Shown here in pieces: positions 15,591-23,305 of a stretch of DNA of 37,592 nucleotides. The notes under the pieces were generated by a model. It made no database searches. It had not been told where the DNA came from and saw nothing but the letters and a program-made list of their open reading frames with translations. This stretch comes from an uncultured Pseudomonadota bacterium (GTDB lineage: Bacteria > Pseudomonadota > Alphaproteobacteria > Rs-D84). The DNA lies in NCBI GenBank assembly GCA_902790415.1, contig CADARU010000011.1:1-37592 (forward strand). Reading direction: 5' to 3'. Positions within the stretch are counted from its first letter, which is position 1; every line of letters starts with the position of its first letter. The translations under genes were made by a program, and so were the position numbers.

Positions 15591-18035
15591 ATGCCAGCAA
15601 ACAACCCTGTTCAAGTAGTTTTAAATTCTGATCAATTTATAACATCAAAAGAGACATATTCTCATGCTGTTAGTCATAAAGATTTTTATTTTTCTGATGA
15701 CGAGGGTTTTGTAAGACATAAACAAACAATAATTGATTCTTTACAAAATTTACAAAATGTTTTAGAAACATCCGAATTGCCTGTTTGTTATGCTAAGTTA
15801 AAAATGCGTGAAGATGCAATTGCTAAAAGTTATAAACCGCTTACTATTTTTTGTCGTAGCAGAGACGATCAGGAGGATATGTTCGTTGGTGGTGGTAATA
15901 TAGGAGAAATTTATCTAGAACTAACCCCAAGTAGGATCGCAAGATCTACAAACATAATACACACAAGAGCAGAAAATACGGTTATTAAAATCAATAATAA
16001 GTCTCAACAACTAGAAGCTTCAGGAGTTCGTAGTGAATTGGGAGCAATAGATAATATTACAGAATACCCTAATGAAGAGAAAGCAGATTTTTCACCAGAA
16101 CAAGCAATTGAACATTTTAGAGATATAAATTGTGCAACTTATATTGTCAAATTATTTAGGCAATTACCGTCAATTCAAGAATTTAATACTTTGCCAAAAG
16201 ATATGCAAAAATTGTTTTCTGTTTTTATAAATGGGCTTAAACAGATATATGATGGCATTGTGATAAAAAACACAACTAATACCAATGGGAAAGCCCCAAC
16301 TATTGAAATAATTGTTGCAACACCTGGCACTTCGGAAAAGCCAGATTATAATTACGATTTGGATATACACACCCGGATAATAAATTTCTTGTGTGCATAT
16401 CCGTTGGTCAGAAAAATATATTTACCAGCAAAAATTCGTCTAGTCACTTCTAATTTTATAGAAACAACCAGCTTTAATCCTTCTGCTCCTGTTGCAGGAG
16501 TTAATTATCCAATATTAGGCATAATTGATGGTGGAGTTTCAGAGGTTATGGGTAATTGGGTGGCATACAAATACGATAGAACAACAGCGAATGACTTAGA
16601 ACATGGAACGTTTATTGCCGGATTAGCGTGTTTTGGGAAAAGTTTAAACAATGAGAATAATTGTCCAGAACAAGACGGTTGTTTTATTGCGGATGTTAAT
16701 TTTTTTAGTGCTCCAGAAAACATGTATATTACGAGTGATACTCTTGATGCTCTAGAATTGGCTATAAAAGATGTTAAGTTAAAAACGGATAATAAAGTCC
16801 GTATATTTAATTTGAGTATGAATCTTGAAAATTCAGACGCAACTAATTATGACGATTTTACACAGAGATTAGATCAAATAGCAGAAGAACATGATGTTAT
16901 CATAGTAATATCAGCCGGAAACATACGTAGAGGAAGTCCGTTGCGGACAGAATGGAGCAACGATATAAACACAAATTTACAAAATCTGGAAAATTATGTA
17001 GGTTGCGACCAAATAGAATGCCCAGCAATGAGTATTCGTAACATAAGTGTAGGAGCATTAAATCCGATGGATGATGCATGTGTAACATCTGTACCATTGG
17101 CGCCCACAAATTATACAAAGCGAGGTTTAAAATCTAAGATTATTCTCAAACCTGATTTAGCATACGTGGGAGGCAGAGGTGTTTCTGGTAACACGGGCTT
17201 AAAATCTATATCTCCATCTGGACAAATAATATCTGGAGCAGGGACTAGTTATTCTGCACCTTTAGTTGCTAGGATTTTAGCATCATTAAGTAACGACATT
17301 GTTGGCGGACAAAATTTAGCAAGAGAGACATTGATTGCATTATTAGTACATAGCGCAAAAGTTCCGGATTGTTTAGCAAATAAGGCTTATGAAAACATTT
17401 GTACGGATTTTGTAGGTTTTGGAATGCCAAGTAATAGTAAAGAAATATTAAATAACGATGATCATGAAATTAGACTTGTTTTTAATTCTGTTCTCAAAGA
17501 TCGTAAACGTATGGTTTTTGATTTTTCATACCCACCATGTTTAGTTAACGACAATGGTGGAATTACTGGTGAAATGGAATTAACTTTAGTGAGTACACCA
17601 CCAATTGACGACAGGTTTAATGCTGAACGAGTGAGAATAAATGTAACAGCTCAAGTCGGGCAATATTCACCAGATAAGTCCACACCTGAAAAACAAAAAT
17701 ATGATGGATTATTAAAACCTATTTTTGCATGTGATAAAAATCTAGATGGAACTGAACGAAACTTGATCAATGCTGGCTTAAAATGGGGAACAACAAAAAA
17801 ATACTTCTTCAGATCACCAAAAGGGACAGGAAAAAGTTCTGCTATGCGCTTGGTAGTTAGTTATGAATCTAGAGAAAATACCATTTTTCCACCAGAAGGT
17901 GTACCTTTTTCTGTGATTCTATCTATAAAAGATCCAACAAAAGAAAAACCTGTGTTTACCCAAATGAGACAACAATTGGATGCTGCCGCTATAAGTATCG
18001 CAGATATTCAGACGGCTAATCAACTTATGGTATAA
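15591..18035 (+). CDS. Subtilisin-like (S8) serine protease of a two-gene ATPase-protease module
   Basis: This 814-residue protein has no signal peptide, so it is probably cytoplasmic. The first 300 residues are a non-catalytic domain. The subtilase core has all active-site residues: Asp313 (LGIIDGGV), His338 (EHGTFIAG), oxyanion Asn444 (VISAGN) and Ser553 (GAGTSYSAPLVA). About 200 C-terminal residues form an additional beta-rich domain. Ribosome-binding site AGGATTTAAGT precedes the ATG. It is 15 bases downstream of the AAA+ gene. A cytoplasmic subtilase would be toxic if unrestrained, so control by the ATPase, for example activation by a phage cue, is the natural inference. No terminator is obvious after the stop. 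Confidence 0.88.
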   Translation: MPANNPVQVVLNSDQFITSKETYSHAVSHKDFYFSDDEGFVRHKQTIIDSLQNLQNVLETSELPVCYAKLKMREDAIAKSYKPLTIFCRSRDDQEDMFVGGGNIGEIYLELTPSRIARSTNIIHTRAENTVIKINNKSQQLEASGVRSELGAIDNITEYPNEEKADFSPEQAIEHFRDINCATYIVKLFRQLPSIQEFNTLPKDMQKLFSVFINGLKQIYDGIVIKNTTNTNGKAPTIEIIVATPGTSEKPDYNYDLDIHTRIINFLCAYPLVRKIYLPAKIRLVTSNFIETTSFNPSAPVAGVNYPILGIIDGGVSEVMGNWVAYKYDRTTANDLEHGTFIAGLACFGKSLNNENNCPEQDGCFIADVNFFSAPENMYITSDTLDALELAIKDVKLKTDNKVRIFNLSMNLENSDATNYDDFTQRLDQIAEEHDVIIVISAGNIRRGSPLRTEWSNDINTNLQNLENYVGCDQIECPAMSIRNISVGALNPMDDACVTSVPLAPTNYTKRGLKSKIILKPDLAYVGGRGVSGNTGLKSISPSGQIISGAGTSYSAPLVARILASLSNDIVGGQNLARETLIALLVHSAKVPDCLANKAYENICTDFVGFGMPSNSKEILNNDDHEIRLVFNSVLKDRKRMVFDFSYPPCLVNDNGGITGEMELTLVSTPPIDDRFNAERVRINVTAQVGQYSPDKSTPEKQKYDGLLKPIFACDKNLDGTERNLINAGLKWGTTKKYFFRSPKGTGKSSAMRLVVSYESRENTIFPPEGVPFSVILSIKDPTKEKPVFTQMRQQLDAAAISIADIQTANQLMV

Positions 18036-18064
18036 ACATCAGAGACTGAAGGTCGTACAAAAAC

Positions 18065-18682
18065 TTATGCCACCCATTTTGATCGTTTGTCCATGTATAA
18101 TGGCTCCAGGTTGCGTCTGAATTCTTCGACAATTTCGTTGATTTCTTTGTTAACTTTATCATCAGGTATAATTTTGCCGTCTTTCATCTCGCAAAATATA
18201 AAATCATACAACGGTTTATATTCTGGTGTGTCTTTGCCGTAATACAAGTTTTTAGATGCCTGCATGATTTTGAAATTATAATCAGTCAGTTTAAGTATCG
18301 CGATGATTATTTCTTTGCCCCAGTACATATATGCCTGATTTTGTAATGAACGTAATTTTTCAATAACGTCCTGTTGCTTTATTAGTCTCTGATGTGGAAC
18401 CAGGTGGTTTACTCGTTCCGGATACACATCGGCATTGCCAGGATGTGCTGCTGTTTCTGCTTTTATCCATTCAAGTGCTTCGTCATGTTCTGCTTGTGCT
18501 ATCATTGGCATTCTAACACCAATGTACAGGTCTTGAATATCGTAAACAGCACGCATAATTTCTGCGGCAAGTTCGATTTTCTTTTTGCCGATAAATTCGT
18601 GTTTCCAAGTATAAAGAGCAACCACAGCAATAATCGCTGTGGCAACTGATGCTGTACAAGAAATGATGTCTGTCGCTATCAT
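18065..18682 (-). CDS. Membrane-anchored protein of unknown function (205 aa)
   Basis: One N-terminal transmembrane helix (about 5-25, IISCTASVATAIIAVVALYTW) is followed by a 180-residue cytoplasmic, charged, mostly helical domain. That domain contains tryptophan/tyrosine-rich helices (YMYWGKEIIIAILKLTDYNF) and a Glu-rich C-terminus. AAAGG lies 9 bases before the ATG and a good promoter is present (TTGAAA-17-TAAAAT). It is divergent from the candidate nuclease gene and convergent with the protease. Single-TM proteins of this type are common in defence regions, but I do not recognise the family. It has its own promoter, so it is not part of the ATPase-protease operon. Confidence 0.6.
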   Translation of the reverse strand: MIATDIISCTASVATAIIAVVALYTWKHEFIGKKKIELAAEIMRAVYDIQDLYIGVRMPMIAQAEHDEALEWIKAETAAHPGNADVYPERVNHLVPHQRLIKQQDVIEKLRSLQNQAYMYWGKEIIIAILKLTDYNFKIMQASKNLYYGKDTPEYKPLYDFIFCEMKDGKIIPDDKVNKEINEIVEEFRRNLEPLYMDKRSKWVA

Positions 18683-18700
18683 GTAAAAAGCCTTTGGCAG

Positions 18701-18729
18701 ATTTTAAGACAAAACAAGATTTTTTTCAA
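18701..18729 (-). promoter_or_regulatory. Promoter of the 18065-18682 gene
   Basis: On the minus strand TTGAAA (18729-18724) and TAAAAT (18706-18701) are separated by 17 bases, placing the start of transcription about 12 bases before the ATG-proximal ribosome-binding site. Confidence 0.6.
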
Positions 18730-18766
18730 GTTCATCCCAATAAAAAACGCTAAAATTAACGAATCA

Positions 18767-18795
18767 TTGTGAAACAAAATAAAATATGATAAAAT
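18767..18795 (+). promoter_or_regulatory. Promoter of the candidate nuclease gene
   Basis: TTGTGA (18767-18772) and TAAAAT (18790-18795) are separated by 17 bases. The resulting leader would be short (about 15 nt), which supports the ATG at 18818 rather than the TTG at 18800. Confidence 0.55.
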
Positions 18796-18817
18796 TCCCT
18801 TGAAACAGGAGTTTATC

Positions 18818-19423
18818 ATGTGTGAAGTTACGAAGTTTAAGAAGGCTTTTTTTGATTTACCAAGTAGGGCATTCGGCGAAACTTATATCCAAGAAATTTT
18901 ATATAAAATATTAGGTGAAACTAAAAACAAAAAAAGAGTTTTTGATGCTGAACGCAAAGAAAATGGAAAGTCTTTGAATGGCGAATACAAAGCCGTTCGT
19001 GTTGTGTTTGAAAAAGAAACAGGCGATACAATATATGATCAAATTATGAATTTTAAGCCGATGAGCACTAGGATTGGTTCAATTTCGGATATCGAAACCG
19101 GTAAAATAGTTTCTAATTTTCAAAATATAAAATTAGAAGAAAATGGGGTTTTTGATTTTGACTATTTGGTTTATGTTTTGGTAGATGATTACGGTTTTCA
19201 TATTTTCGAAATAACTGGCGAAGATATGGAAAAGCATGTAAAAGACAAAAAGTTTAAGGGTTGGTCTGACAAACATGGTAGTAAAGAAACAGGTAAAAAT
19301 GGTCAATTTACTATACGGTCAGAAAGTTTGGATTTTCATAAAAAATTCTTAAAAAAGACAGTGTCGTGGCAAGAGATTTTAGAATTATCCAAAGAGATTC
19401 ATCTGAAAAAGAAGAAATCATAA
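18818..19423 (+). CDS. Candidate restriction endonuclease convergent with a DNA methylase
   Basis: This 201-residue soluble protein starts at ATG 18818, with CAGGAG 7 bases upstream. The stretch FDAERKENGKSLNGEYKAV (about 42-60) contains D-(12)-ExK, compatible with a PD-(D/E)XK catalytic site. A hydrophobic strand pair follows (DYLVYVLVDDYGFHIFEI) and the tail is lysine-rich. The main argument for restriction is context: its 3' end overlaps by 6 bases the 3' end of an N6-adenine methylase gene with its own promoter, and the two are the only genes between two unrelated membrane/protease genes. No family is recognised, so the endonuclease call is inference. Confidence 0.5.
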   Translation: MCEVTKFKKAFFDLPSRAFGETYIQEILYKILGETKNKKRVFDAERKENGKSLNGEYKAVRVVFEKETGDTIYDQIMNFKPMSTRIGSISDIETGKIVSNFQNIKLEENGVFDFDYLVYVLVDDYGFHIFEITGEDMEKHVKDKKFKGWSDKHGSKETGKNGQFTIRSESLDFHKKFLKKTVSWQEILELSKEIHLKKKKS

Positions 19424-21013
19424 ACCAAAAATTCCATTTATGATGGTTTCGACTTTGGAATATTCTTCATTGTCGATGAATTTTTCAATTTGATTTTGCA
19501 TTTGTTTGTCGATATCAGGAAGCGGCAAATTTTCTAAATTTGTCCTGCTGATTTTGTTTTCTCCGTAGAGTAACTTGTTCAATTTGTTATAAAGAGAACT
19601 GTTTAATAATGCCACCAAACATTTGTTACTAATGGTTAAATTTTGTGGAATGAAAAAATTGGCGCTATTCAAAGTTAATGTACCGGTTGTATCCAACGCA
19701 AAAATCATGTCTCTGCTTACGGTTTTATATATTATTTTTTCTTTGCTTCTGTAAAGGGAATCAGGGGCTACTTGTTGCAAGTTGTTTCTATCATATTTTA
19801 TATATTTGGTAGGTTTTGCTATTTTATATTTTGTTATATCTTTACCCGTTATCACTGGTTCTAAACCATCTGTTTTAACAGAAAAAACTTTGTTTTTATT
19901 GTCACCAGTAACAACACCCAAACCGAACAAACTCCCTTTTAAAGACTGAGTTTTTTTATCAAAAACTTTTTTTATCAAAACCTCTGTTTGATCGTTTATT
20001 GGTCTGAAATAATAAAAAGGTATGTCTTTTATTGTCGATGTTTTGATTTTGTCTGAATCATACTTGAAACTATCAGCTTTATTGTTCTTATCTAGAGTCA
20101 ATGTAATAATGGGGAACATTGTACCGGAAAAATTTGCACCATAAGATTTAATTTCTGTTAAATAGTTGTTGTCCAATATCCACTTTCTTAAGTCAGTGTG
20201 TTTCTTTACATTTATCACACTTTCTGGCAAGATGAAAACAGCTTTCTTTTTAGCTAATGGGGTAGCGTATATGACAAAATATGTCAGACTGTCTTCCGTT
20301 GCGACACACATTTTTGCCAAGCAAGATACGTCCAAAGTTGCGCCAAATGGCGGATTGCATAAAACATAATCAAATTGTTCACGATTTTTTAATATAAACT
20401 GGCAAAAATCGGACTGATATATTTTAGGCGCAGGGGCGTTGTTCCCGAATTTTAAATAGTAGTTTACTTTGCAACAAAAAACAGCGATTTCATCATAATC
20501 TATCCCGACAATCTGTTCTGGGTGTTTAATCTTTGAATTAAATATCAGATTGCCACTGCCAACAGCAGGATCGAAAACCACATCTGTTTCATTTATATCT
20601 AATTGCTTTACAATGTCTTCGATCATGGATTCATTTGTATAAAAGGAACCACTGGCAAGACGAACATCTTTTGGTGTTAGATATTGGTATATGCTACCGA
20701 TTAAATCTGTTTCCTGTTTTACCTTAGCAGGAACAGAAATATAAAAGCCTTTATCGTAGTGTTTATATTCAGCTAATTCCATACCTAGTAGCTGTTTGCT
20801 GACACCAAATAATATCGCTTTAACATCTACGCCTTTTTTGTGTTCTTCTAATAATTGCTTTAAGAAAGGTATGGTCTCTTTTGGATGCTTTATGTTGTGT
20901 GATGGTAAAATGTACTCTTTTTGCAAACGTTCTTTTTTGGCTCTGTTCTTATTTGTTCGATTAGATACAGAGACAAACGTATCAAAATAACCGGTCTGAT
21001 TAAACAAATCCAT
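19418..21013 (-). CDS. N6-adenine DNA methyltransferase with target-recognition region (Type II, gamma order)
   Basis: This 531-residue protein starts at ATG 21013, supported by GGAAAGG; the open frame extends to a GTG at 21052. SAM-binding motif I is DPAVGSGNL (148-156), the acidic motif II is GIDYDE and catalytic motif IV is CNPPFG (219-224). NPPF and the order motif I before IV place it with N6-adenine MTases of the type I/IIG HsdM-like fold. The C-terminal 200 residues (with FYYFRP, 'GLEPVITGKDITKYK' and 'NLENLPLPDIDKQMQ') resemble one specificity-subunit half, so DNA recognition may be built in. It probably protects sites cut by the convergent candidate nuclease. If no nuclease exists it could act alone as a solitary methylase or BREX-like component; no such partners are seen. 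Confidence 0.85.
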   Translation of the reverse strand: MDLFNQTGYFDTFVSVSNRTNKNRAKKERLQKEYILPSHNIKHPKETIPFLKQLLEEHKKGVDVKAILFGVSKQLLGMELAEYKHYDKGFYISVPAKVKQETDLIGSIYQYLTPKDVRLASGSFYTNESMIEDIVKQLDINETDVVFDPAVGSGNLIFNSKIKHPEQIVGIDYDEIAVFCCKVNYYLKFGNNAPAPKIYQSDFCQFILKNREQFDYVLCNPPFGATLDVSCLAKMCVATEDSLTYFVIYATPLAKKKAVFILPESVINVKKHTDLRKWILDNNYLTEIKSYGANFSGTMFPIITLTLDKNNKADSFKYDSDKIKTSTIKDIPFYYFRPINDQTEVLIKKVFDKKTQSLKGSLFGLGVVTGDNKNKVFSVKTDGLEPVITGKDITKYKIAKPTKYIKYDRNNLQQVAPDSLYRSKEKIIYKTVSRDMIFALDTTGTLTLNSANFFIPQNLTISNKCLVALLNSSLYNKLNKLLYGENKISRTNLENLPLPDIDKQMQNQIEKFIDNEEYSKVETIINGIFGL

Positions 21014-21052
21014 CTTCGCCTTTCCTTTTACACTTAAATAATTGCTGGTCAC

Positions 21053-21081
21053 ACTATAGAGCTTTTTTATTCTTTATTCAA
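21053..21081 (-). promoter_or_regulatory. Promoter of the N6-adenine methylase gene
   Basis: On the minus strand TTGAAT (21081-21076) and TATAGT (21058-21053) are 17 bases apart, about 40 bases before the chosen start at 21013. Its position upstream of the GTG at 21052 leaves almost no leader for that start, favouring 21013. Confidence 0.6.
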
Positions 21082-21659
21082 CATTAAAAAACCGGATAAG
21101 TATAGGATATTATATCAAGCTATTTGTGACGTAGTAATGTTTTGTCTGTTAAAAATGACATACGGAGTAACATTCTGTATGTCTTGTTGGGAAAAGATGC
21201 TCTGAAAGTGCTGGATTTCAGCTGCGTATAAAAAATGTATAAAAATGTATAAATATTTTGGACACAAAAAATCGTTTTTTGTATCCCAAATTGTATCCCA
21301 AAAATGCATCAATTTTATCTGGTATAAACAAAATCGTATAAAAAACGTAAAATTCCGTGTGTCAGTCAAAAGCAAAAACCCCAGAAATCCGGTCTTTTTT
21401 GTGCTACTGACACACGGACTAGCATTTTGGTATTTTTGCAATATAACATGTTGATTTTTGTGTAAAAAATACCATTTTTTGACAGGTGGCACACGGACGA
21501 AAATTCCGTGTGTCGGGGGTGTCGCGAATCTTTTGAAAGCCTTACTGGCATTGGTGTTGCTCTTGTTAGCAAAATATAACCAAAATTCTGGTATAACAAA
21601 TGTATAAATTTGTGTAAAAAATGTATAAATTTGGGGTCATTTTTGGCATTTTTAGGCAC
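21082..21659. other. Non-coding right end of segment 1
   Basis: Nearly 600 bases without a supportable gene. It holds att-like degenerate sequences (TGACATACGGAGTAACA at 21156; TGACACACGGACTAG near 21408; inverted CCGTGTGTC near 21354 and 21504) and the right TGTATAA cluster. Minus-strand open frames here are translations of these repeats. Confidence 0.7.
21225..21628 (+). repeat. Right TGTATAA direct-repeat cluster of segment 1
   Basis: Exact TGTATAA begins at 21236, 21246, 21601 and 21622. CGTATAA (21225, 21335) and GGTATAA (21321, 21590) are near copies. The orientation is the same as in the left cluster at 13831-14279, and the group ends about 95 bases before the tRNA half copy. Confidence 0.6.
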
Positions 21660-21768
21660 TTTATACCAGAACAAATTGCCGCGGCAAAAGTAAAGAAAAA
21701 CCGCAGAAATCTGCGGTAAATCGTGGCTCGGGCAACTGGACTCGAACCAGTGACATACGGATTAACAG
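21660..21768. repeat. 110-bp direct repeat, copy 1 (att B, left end of segment 2)
   Basis: This stretch matches 28409-28518 over about 110 bases with only a handful of differences. It contains the tRNA terminator hairpin (21701-21716) and the complete 3' half of tRNA-Asn (21724-21768). Similarity stops at the anticodon-loop heptamer TTAACAG, exactly where the intact copy goes on with the 5' half. Confidence 0.85.
21724..21768 (-). pseudogene. 3' half of tRNA-Asn (integration remnant)
   Basis: CCA end, acceptor strand, T arm, variable loop and 3' anticodon arm are identical to the intact tRNA-Asn at 28470-28545. The copy ends after TTAACAG and continues into unrelated sequence. It has no 5' half and cannot make a tRNA. 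Confidence 0.9.
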
Positions 21769-22090
21769 CAAATTGTGCTGATGATCAAAAAATCTCACAA
21801 AAGCCGCAGAAATCAGGGCTTTTTTGAGCCTTGTGTTTCTTTGCATAATGTAAAGTGGTGTGAAAATATGTGATTTTATAATCCCCTTAAACACACCGAG
21901 AAGCCCTTTTCATCAATGAATTTTTTTCAAATTTTCAATAATGAAATCATTATTGAAATCAATATTGATTTCATCTTTGATTTCAGAACTAAAAACTAGG
22001 GCTATTAAAGTGACTTTGTTGATGAAAATGTATTGCTAAAATATTCACTTTAAGCTAGTATTTTTACAGAAAAATAAACATGAACAACGA
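21769..22090. other. Non-coding left end of segment 2 with overlapping palindromes
   Basis: No gene is supported here. A hairpin with T-run near 21796-21826 (AAAAGCC/GGCTTTT) looks like a terminator. A 26-base near-perfect palindrome (21933-21944 with 21947-21958, AA centre) overlaps a perfect 18-base palindrome (21955-21972). These two cannot form at the same time. A possible promoter (TTGATG 22019, TATTCA 22042) precedes the small-membrane-protein genes. Confidence 0.6.
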
Positions 22091-22098
22091 GGTATAAA

Positions 22099-22224
22099 AT
22101 GGTTAAACAACATGAACCAAGAAAAGCAGTATTTATCAAAAAGGGCTGGTTTGTATTTTGGTGCCTAGCATGTCCTCCAATCGCCTTTTTATATGTCGTA
22201 TGTGCAGATAGTGTGGAGATATAA
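22099..22224 (+). CDS. 41-residue small membrane protein
   Basis: ATG at 22099 opens MVKQHEPRKAVFIKKGWFVF and continues WCLACPPIAFLYVVCADSVEI, one hydrophobic helix after a basic N-terminus (N-in). GAGG lies 7-8 bases upstream. Its stop is 5 bases before the next ATG, and the next gene's ribosome-binding site (GGAG, 22215-22218) lies inside it, so the two are translationally linked. Not recognised; it could be a small regulator or toxin of the downstream membrane protein. Confidence 0.6.
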   Translation: MVKQHEPRKAVFIKKGWFVFWCLACPPIAFLYVVCADSVEI

Positions 22225-22229
22225 ATATC

Positions 22230-23033
22230 ATGAAAAAATGGATATATAATGTTAAGACAATCTTAAAAAATAACTGGCCGTGGACGCTTCCTTTATTGTT
22301 GATGCTAGCGGGGATTGCCGTCTGGAAATATACTGATATAAATCAATCTGATAAGATTTCCGTGTCTGTTTTATTGGGAACGGCTGTTATATATTCCTTG
22401 CAATTTATAAACATGCATCAAACGTCAAAAAATCAAGAACAAATTCTTAAACAACAAAGAGATATTGCCCAAAAACAGCATGATTTTGATGTCTTTAAAT
22501 TACGTATGAATTTGCGAAATGATTTAGTCAAAGCATTTACTATAGCGTTATCTTCTGAAGATATCAGTATTACAAATGATGTAAATATGCACTTGGTAAA
22601 TATCGGCAAAATATGTGAAGATATAAAATTCGCATTTCCAAGAACAAAAGACCTAGATGCTGCAATAAAATCATTCAAAAAAAGTTGTGATGAAATAACA
22701 AGATTAGCGCTAGATAAACAGCTGATGATAGAATGCTCTCTTATAAGCAGAGGAAAAGCTTTATATATGACTTATAAAGGGTGTCTTAGAGTTGTGTTAG
22801 AAGATGGCAAATACACAACCCTTGTCATTGATGATAATAAATTGAACTCTTTAAAAATTTCAGAAAAAGAAAAGACAATTATACTAGGTACTATGTGTAA
22901 ATATATTAGTACTTCAAGTAACAAAGGTGAATTAGATCAACATATGTATTTGCTATTTAATAAGGCGATGTCTACAGGAAATTTAAGATTAAATAAAATA
23001 TTTGAATTTTTAGACAAACATATTAAGTTGTAA
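22230..23033 (+). CDS. Two-TM membrane protein with coiled-coil cytoplasmic domain
   Basis: This 267-residue protein has TM1 at about 16-34 (WPWTLPLLLMLAGIAVW) and TM2 at about 44-61 (ISVSVLLGTAVIYSLQFI). A coiled coil (TSKNQEQILKQQRDIAQKQ) follows, then a 180-residue cytoplasmic, mostly helical domain. Both termini should be cytoplasmic. It is in an operon with the 41-residue protein and the ASCH gene (12 bases downstream). The shape, two TMs plus coiled coil, is common among membrane effectors or sensors in defence loci. I recognise no family. Confidence 0.6.
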   Translation: MKKWIYNVKTILKNNWPWTLPLLLMLAGIAVWKYTDINQSDKISVSVLLGTAVIYSLQFINMHQTSKNQEQILKQQRDIAQKQHDFDVFKLRMNLRNDLVKAFTIALSSEDISITNDVNMHLVNIGKICEDIKFAFPRTKDLDAAIKSFKKSCDEITRLALDKQLMIECSLISRGKALYMTYKGCLRVVLEDGKYTTLVIDDNKLNSLKISEKEKTIILGTMCKYISTSSNKGELDQHMYLLFNKAMSTGNLRLNKIFEFLDKHIKL

Positions 23034-23044
23034 AGGGTATGTGG

Positions 23045-23305
23045 ATGAGAAACGTATTACATCTTGTATTGAAACATAAATGGTTTGATAAAATAGTATC
23101 TGGTGAAAAGACTTCGGAATATCGGGAGTGTTCTGATTATTGGAATAGACGATTGACCAACAAGCAGTATGATACTGTTGTTTTTCATAAGGGGTACACA
23201 AACATAACAGCTATATATACAATAAAGTCAATCGGCATAACACAGGCAAAAAATGATCTAGATTTGCCAAAATGTTGGGAAATTAAACTCATAAGTTTGC
23301 ATTGA
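23045..23305 (+). CDS. ASCH/PUA-like domain protein
   Basis: This 86-residue protein shows the ASCH signature: LHLVLKHKWFDKIVSGEKT, then SEYRECSDYWNRRL and YDTVVFHKGY. ASCH domains are beta-barrel RNA- or nucleotide-binding folds related to PUA, and some members hydrolyse N4-acetylcytidine. They are frequent in phages and islands. I use the ATG at 23045 because AAAGG at 23032-23036 is correctly spaced for it; the ATG at 23039 is too near. The 3' end overlaps the convergent methyltransferase gene by 17 bases. Function in this context, RNA binding or modification, is inferred. Confidence 0.75.
   Translation: MRNVLHLVLKHKWFDKIVSGEKTSEYRECSDYWNRRLTNKQYDTVVFHKGYTNITAIYTIKSIGITQAKNDLDLPKCWEIKLISLH

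Noticed and set aside
21115-21894. Minus-strand open frames of 125, 102 and 77 codons
   Set aside because: They are translations of repeat and tRNA-half sequence, not of genes.
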